From: Eubacteriales Family XIII. Incertae Sedis bacterium
Lineage (GTDB): Bacteria > Bacillota > Clostridia > Peptostreptococcales > Anaerovoracaceae
Direction of reading: 5' to 3'
Length of the DNA: 58,567 bases
Assembly: GCA_031264295.1 (NCBI GenBank)
Contig: JAISED010000046.1
Location: 1-58,567, forward strand
Position 1 is the stretch's first letter, and each line of letters starts with the position of its first letter. Below are positions 54,858-58,567 of the stretch, one piece after another. The notes under the pieces were generated by a model. The model saw nothing but the letters and a program-made list of their open reading frames with translations. It ran no database searches and was not told the origin of the DNA. The translations under genes were made by a program, and so were the position numbers.

Positions 54858-55727
54858 ATGAAAAAGAAAATAACAAACGTATTATTGGTCAATATTTTTG
54901 CAATAGCTTTGGTATTCGGTGCTCTTGGAGTTGTATTTGCGGATAATTTGGAAGATGTAAATTCAGATGCTGTCATTGGAGGAACAGACTATATCGAAGA
55001 ATCTACAGTTTTTCCGGAAGTCACAGCGAAAATTGCTGAAATTGATGATCCCATAAAGCAAGCTCTAATTGCTAAATATTTACATATTCCTACAAAAGTA
55101 GAATTTACAATAACTTCTTGGACTGGTGAAGAGTTTTTAGTTACAACAGATGGTATAAAAGCTGCTCCTTTAGATAAAGAAAACCTCAATGCAGTTTCTT
55201 TATGCTTAGGCAAAATAGATGAATTGATGGATATGTCTATTGAAGAACTGCAATCTGAAATATCTATTAAAGAAGTACAGGCCGAAACAGTAATGGAAGA
55301 GTTTACCCAAGAATTAAGCTATGAAGACTTGATAAGCAACTTGGTAGAATCTAATTCACAATTTCAGGTAAATGGCGATTCATCGCCATTACTTGCCGCC
55401 GCCGTGACCTCGTATTGGTGTACATTTACAAAAGAGGTATATGGCGAGATAGATTTACTGATGAGATTCCGGGTGCAGATGGATTGGCAAGTAGATGGTA
55501 CCACTATTACATATTGCGCACCTACTTCTAGTGGGCAAGGTTACGACGGGTATACATATACGGGTGCATCAACGAATGGTCCTACCGTTTACACAACATA
55601 TGCAACTTTAGTAAGTAAAATAGGTTATTTTAGTGATTCTGCTACTGCTAGAATTATAACTGTCGCAATGCCTTCACTTAGGGTAAATAACAATGGAACA
55701 TATTCTCCAACAGGAACGATATACTAA
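54858..55727 (+). CDS. Secreted protein downstream of the AgrD-like gene
   Basis: 289 residues from ATG 54858 (GGAGG upstream; the ATG at 54843 is part of that site). A signal peptide ends near VVFA (about residue 29). Residues 50-150 contain a domain shared with the lipoprotein that follows (IDDP, then H-x-PT-K-VEF, then IEELQSE). The C-terminal 110 residues are Tyr/Thr/Ser-rich and beta-prone (WCTFTKEVYGE, GYDGYTYTGASTNGPT, RIITVAMPSLRVNNNG), as in secreted effector or antimicrobial-like proteins. I do not recognise a named family. AT-rich, like the rest of the island; likely under the same quorum control. Confidence 0.75.
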   Translation: MKKKITNVLLVNIFAIALVFGALGVVFADNLEDVNSDAVIGGTDYIEESTVFPEVTAKIAEIDDPIKQALIAKYLHIPTKVEFTITSWTGEEFLVTTDGIKAAPLDKENLNAVSLCLGKIDELMDMSIEELQSEISIKEVQAETVMEEFTQELSYEDLISNLVESNSQFQVNGDSSPLLAAAVTSYWCTFTKEVYGEIDLLMRFRVQMDWQVDGTTITYCAPTSSGQGYDGYTYTGASTNGPTVYTTYATLVSKIGYFSDSATARIITVAMPSLRVNNNGTYSPTGTIY

Positions 55728-55755
55728 TCCTTGATAGCAGAACGAAAACGTTACA

Positions 55756-55810
55756 TGATTCATTGGGAAATCCCTCATTATGATATAATGAGGGATTTCC
55801 CGATGAATCA
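55756..55810. repeat. 26-bp-stem palindrome
   Basis: TGATTCAT-T-GGGAAATCCCTCATTAT pairs with its complement across a 3-base loop (GAT), with a single T/G mismatch. No T-run follows, so it is an unusual terminator or a small palindromic element. It sits between the secreted protein and lipoprotein genes. Confidence 0.88.
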
Positions 55811-55955
55811 GATTGCCGGATTTTCAAGAATGTAAAAGTTTCGTGTGTAGCTATTGCAGTAATTTAATGCTATTATAAATCAAAACATCAAAGGGCATTC
55901 AATTTCACGATCAAGTTACTCAAATCAAATCTTAAACGCAAATAAAGGTGGAAAA

Positions 55956-56384
55956 ATGAAAAAAAGTGTTTTCTTAATAATTATTCTAGTTGTCAGCATT
56001 TTAGTGTTAGCATCATGCCGAGAAAAAAATACTTCTGTTGGATATGATGAAACAATAATAAATGACGGGAACTATACTGTGCAGAATGTAGATGACAAAA
56101 AGGGTGAGAATTATTTTTACCCTGCATTAGAGGCGTTAATTGAAAGTATTGAAGATCCAGAAAGAAAGCAACTGGTAAGGTTGATTTCACATTCACCAAC
56201 CAGAGTTGAATTCAGTTCAACAAATGAGATATCAAATGATGGGGAAGATTCAATACGACAAATGTATATTGAGAGCTTTGACAAAACAATAGAACTTATT
56301 AAACTGCCTATTGAGGATTTGAGAAGCAAGGCAGAATCTGTTCGGGAAGACTATCAGAAATTAAAGGATTCTGAGGGATTGTGA
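55956..56384 (+). CDS. Lipoprotein sharing a domain with the upstream secreted protein
   Basis: 142 residues with AAGGTGG before ATG. A lipoprotein signal ends in LASC (Cys21). The mature part has IEDPERKQLVRLISHSPTRVEF and later IELIKLPIEDLRSK, closely parallel to IDDPIKQALIAKYLHIPTKVEF and ELMDMSIEELQSE in the upstream secreted protein, so the two are paralogous in this region; the beta-rich C-terminus is absent. An outer-face membrane protein; it might titrate or protect against the secreted partner, but this is inference. AT-rich. Confidence 0.75.
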   Translation: MKKSVFLIIILVVSILVLASCREKNTSVGYDETIINDGNYTVQNVDDKKGENYFYPALEALIESIEDPERKQLVRLISHSPTRVEFSSTNEISNDGEDSIRQMYIESFDKTIELIKLPIEDLRSKAESVREDYQKLKDSEGL

Positions 56385-56385
56385 A

Positions 56386-56508
56386 GAAAAGTCTGCGAAA
56401 AGCTTTGAATCAGTGTTCTCGAAGAACAAAGGGATTCTGAGCACAAAAAGCAACAAGGTCATACACGGGTATGGGATCAAGAACATTAGGCGATTGCTAA
56501 ATAGGTAG
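56386..56508 (+). pseudogene. Remnant of a second AgrC-like kinase (C-terminal G-box region)
   Basis: The frame ending at TAG 56506 encodes ESVFSKNKGILSTKSNK and then VIHGYGIKNIRRLL, nearly the same as ESVLSKNRGLLSTKNNK plus AIHGYGIKNMKKIV in the intact kinase at 54222-54315. About 35 codons remain, starting directly after the lipoprotein stop, with no start codon or upstream domains. It is the trace of a duplicated or replaced copy of the signalling locus. Confidence 0.85.
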
Positions 56509-56893
56509 TAGCAATCACGCCTAAGGTAGCAGTTGTTGTAACATTTGCGGCGGATGAGTACGTAATTATGAGTAACGATACTATTTACTCATACCGAATT
56601 TTGTGTATGAAAGATATTTGAGGGAACTTAGTGATGCCTTTAACGTCGAAGATACTAAAGGATGTTTTAATCTCAAAGTTCTTAAATATAAGTGAAGGCG
56701 GTATGAACATGAAAAGATTTCGACCTGTGCGGTTGGATAATATGAAGCCGCCTGGGATAAAATGGCACTGACGGTGCGCTGGCGATAGCCAGCACTTTTT
56801 TTTGCCAAATCTGTAGGCTAGTAAAATATTAAATATATGTTCATTATTAGGCATTTATATGATATAATATAGGTAAGAAAGGAGGTCTGATTC
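56509..56893. other. Gap between kinase remnant and insertion sequence
   Basis: AT-rich, no convincing gene. Short open stretches (a 30-codon frame ending near 56699 and a 22-codon frame at 56703-56771) look like debris. It contains a terminator at 56774-56803 and, at 56868-56873, a TATAAT with a weak TTCATT -35 serving the next gene. Confidence 0.6.
56774..56803 (+). terminator. Terminator before the insertion sequence
   Basis: GCTGGC/GCCAGC stem with a GATA loop, flanked by GTGC/AC, followed by eight T. Confidence 0.85.
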
Positions 56894-57127
56894 GTGTTCA
56901 TTCATGCAGTCCCGGACAACAGAGGGAATAAAGACGGATATTATTGCTCACTTGTGAAATCACATCGGGTAAATAACGTCTCCACACATGAAACCGTTCT
57001 CTCTTTTGGCTTTATTCAATCCGAGCGGCTGCCTTATCTGAAAGCGGCATTCAATAATGGAGACCCCGCAGATATCCTGGAAACGGCGAAACGTAGTCAA
57101 GAAGCCAGGAAAACTAAAAAGCGGTGA
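56894..57127 (+). CDS. Short transposon-associated protein (IS1634-type N-terminus)
   Basis: 77 residues starting at GTG/ATG near 56894 with AAAGGAGG upstream. MFIHAVPDNRGNKDGYYCSLVKSHR followed by TVLSFGFI resembles the N-terminal end of IS1634/IS4-like transposases, but the frame stops after 77 codons at a Lys-rich end. It is either an accessory gene of the insertion sequence or a truncated transposase. The next two frames follow closely in the same direction. Confidence 0.55.
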   Translation: MFIHAVPDNRGNKDGYYCSLVKSHRVNNVSTHETVLSFGFIQSERLPYLKAAFNNGDPADILETAKRSQEARKTKKR

Positions 57128-57145
57128 ACTGAATCAGAAAAAAAC

Positions 57146-57394
57146 ATGAATAAAGCGAAATTGGAGTTTGTTGCGAGGATCACCACACCCGACGGAAAGG
57201 TTATTGAGCAAACCGTGGAGGCGGTCGGTGGGATTCCGGATCTGGATGATTTCGATACCTCTACACGGGAAGGCTTCCTGTCGTCTTTCGATGCCTTTGA
57301 AAAAGTAACGCTTGAAGCGAGAAACAGGATAGCGGAAGAGATATCCGAAAAATACCTGGAAGAAGTGGCTAAAAAAAACCTCATAATTCCGTGA
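57146..57394 (+). CDS. Insertion-sequence accessory protein, unknown
   Basis: 82 residues, acidic and helical towards the C-terminus (EARNRIAEEISEKYLEEVAKKN). It starts 18 bp after the previous gene and its stop overlaps the transposase start (GTGA), so it is translationally coupled. No family recognised; position suggests a role in transposition or regulation of it. Confidence 0.55.
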   Translation: MNKAKLEFVARITTPDGKVIEQTVEAVGGIPDLDDFDTSTREGFLSSFDAFEKVTLEARNRIAEEISEKYLEEVAKKNLIIP

Positions 57395-58567
57395 AATGCC
57401 GCCAATGTGAGCTTGAGTCGGAGCTGGGGCGTATCCAAATTGATGAATGCTATGATCTGGCGTCTATGCTAATGCCCAAAGAGCGGCTTTGGAGCCTTTC
57501 TTTTACGCAGATGGCTACGATGTTTTGTAGTTATAATAGTTATCGCCGCTCCACAGATATTATGAATACTGTCCTGCACAGAACATCCAAAGATGCCATC
57601 AAAACACGAACAGTGGCCGATTTCGTTGAAGGGTACGGAAATGATATCAGCGACCACATAAAAGAGCTTGCGGTGGAAATCCTCGAAGAAAACCATTTTA
57701 ACACTACAATGCTCACGCCGCATAATGAGGAATCCCTTCCCAAAAGCATCAAAAGGTCAGTGACGCAAGCAGACGGGCAAGAAAAGCTCGTAAAGGAGCA
57801 GGCTGTCCGGGATATCGTAAAGGGAATCAATTCAGGAAGGGAAACCCGCGAGCAAATCAATCGTCCTGAACTCATTTCAGAAGTAGAGTACTCTGAATCC
57901 GGTTGCTGTTACATATCTATCGACGATATAGGGGTAAAACACCAAAAGGATATGCGTAAAGATGGGGGTTCCAAAACCGGTAAGTACATTGAAAACACAG
58001 TCATCCATGTTCAGGTCGATGGGCGGTGTTATCATCTGACTACGATTGGAATGCAAAACGCATTTGCTGTTCTGATGGCATTCCTGCTTAAAAACCACCT
58101 GATGGAGAATCGGCGTCTGGTATTCTTAGCTGATGGCGCAAAGGATATTCTGAATCACATAGAGGCGCATTTTACATTCTGCGCTCACTCCGTTATACTG
58201 GATTGGTACCACTTGAAGAAGAAGTGCAAAGAATTGATTAGTTCCTCTGTAAATGGGAAAAAAGAAGAAAAACAATTAATCATACAGAGTCTGCTTCGTA
58301 TGCTCTGGGTAGGCAATGTAGGCGAGGCTATTAGCTATCTTGGCAGTTTTGATGATAAAATGGTCAAAAGCGCATACTGGCTGGGAGAGTTGACAGGATA
58401 TCTTGACAGGAAACGGTCGCAGATTGTCTGCTACGCCTTAAGGGAAAAACTTGGGCTGAGAATTTCCAGCAACCGGGTTGAAAAAGACAATGACATGCTT
58501 GTCGCAGAGCGGCAAAAGCATAATGGTATGAGTTGGTCCGGTAAGGGGAGCGGCGCATTGGCAGCCA
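57391..58567 (+). CDS. DDE-type transposase, 3' end beyond the window
   Basis: Open from GTG 57391 to the window edge, 392 codons visible. Possible DDE residues: YISIDDIGVKH, VFLADGAKDIL, and the C-terminal Glu region RVEKDND, followed by KHNGMSWSGKGSGALA, a type of ending seen in ISLre2/ISKra4-like transposases. LDWYHLKKKCKE is another common transposase segment. The N-terminus has a C-x2-C pair (CRQC). The exact IS family cannot be fixed without the missing end and the terminal repeats. Confidence 0.8.
   Translation, partial: MKCRQCELESELGRIQIDECYDLASMLMPKERLWSLSFTQMATMFCSYNSYRRSTDIMNTVLHRTSKDAIKTRTVADFVEGYGNDISDHIKELAVEILEENHFNTTMLTPHNEESLPKSIKRSVTQADGQEKLVKEQAVRDIVKGINSGRETREQINRPELISEVEYSESGCCYISIDDIGVKHQKDMRKDGGSKTGKYIENTVIHVQVDGRCYHLTTIGMQNAFAVLMAFLLKNHLMENRRLVFLADGAKDILNHIEAHFTFCAHSVILDWYHLKKKCKELISSSVNGKKEEKQLIIQSLLRMLWVGNVGEAISYLGSFDDKMVKSAYWLGELTGYLDRKRSQIVCYALREKLGLRISSNRVEKDNDMLVAERQKHNGMSWSGKGSGALAA

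Noticed and set aside
56703-56771. 22-codon frame MNMKRFRPVR... before the insertion sequence
   Set aside because: It has a fair ribosome site but no AgrD-like tail or other known motif; too short to support.

Overview
The window looks like a chromosomal segment of a Gram-positive anaerobe of the Clostridia. The signs are a tryptophan T-box leader, a CIRCE site in front of clpB, an S-layer-homology surface protein, a PPi-type phosphofructokinase, several TTG/GTG starts with strong AGGAGG sites, and an Agr-type LytTR/histidine-kinase locus. No genus can be assigned from sequence reading alone. Most of the segment has moderate GC. Two stretches, about 21.7-25.2 kb and 54.4-57.1 kb, are visibly richer in A and T and look acquired.

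Layout. 1-5.3 kb: two surface/secreted repeat proteins (an SLH-anchored protein cut by the window start, and a very acidic repeat protein) ending in a terminator. 5.4-7.2 kb: ilvN and a PPi-dependent phosphofructokinase. 7.3-14.7 kb (minus strand): a complete trpEGDCFBA operon behind a textbook promoter and a tryptophan T-box. 14.9-20.5 kb: a short SSB, an ApbE / Gx-transporter / NusG-II trio, an OFA-type MFS carrier, a small P-loop protein and a HAD hydrolase. 20.7-31.2 kb (minus strand): an omega-amidase-like nitrilase with a terminator in its leader, a DUF805-like membrane protein with small neighbours and a truncated XRE gene, a DinJ-YafQ toxin-antitoxin pair, an orphan DNA methyltransferase, a YgiQ-type radical SAM protein, and an ABC ATPase/permease pair whose ATPase has lost key motifs. 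31.6-46 kb (plus strand): a TPR/C-type-lectin-like surface protein, trmL, a beta-CASP nuclease, a sigma-54-type activator followed by a highly structured leader and a gabT-like aminotransferase, a DUF4143 ATPase, a CYTH protein, glyA, a DUF815 ATPase and a site-2-protease homologue. 46-52.2 kb: CIRCE-clpB, a convergent MFS gene and aconitase. 52.3-56.5 kb: an Agr-like quorum-sensing locus. 56.9 kb to the end: an insertion sequence running off the window.

The most interesting system is at 52.3-56.5 kb. A LytTR response regulator and an AgrC-like kinase are followed by three repeats spaced exactly 21 bp, a consensus promoter, and a 44-residue AgrD-like peptide gene. The peptide keeps the YQPKEP processing motif but has Ser where the ring-forming Cys is expected, and there is no agrB in the window. 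Downstream lie a secreted protein and a lipoprotein that share a domain, a 26-bp-stem palindrome, and a fragment of a second AgrC-like kinase. Together they suggest a diverged, partly duplicated and possibly horizontally acquired peptide-signalling island controlling a pair of exported proteins.

A second theme is tandem duplication in spacers. Copies of 33-94 bp occur between many genes, and several begin inside the 3' end of a coding sequence (pfp, trpC, the nitrilase gene, the lectin-like gene). Related in-frame expansions occur inside trpF, the DUF815 ATPase and the LytTR regulator.
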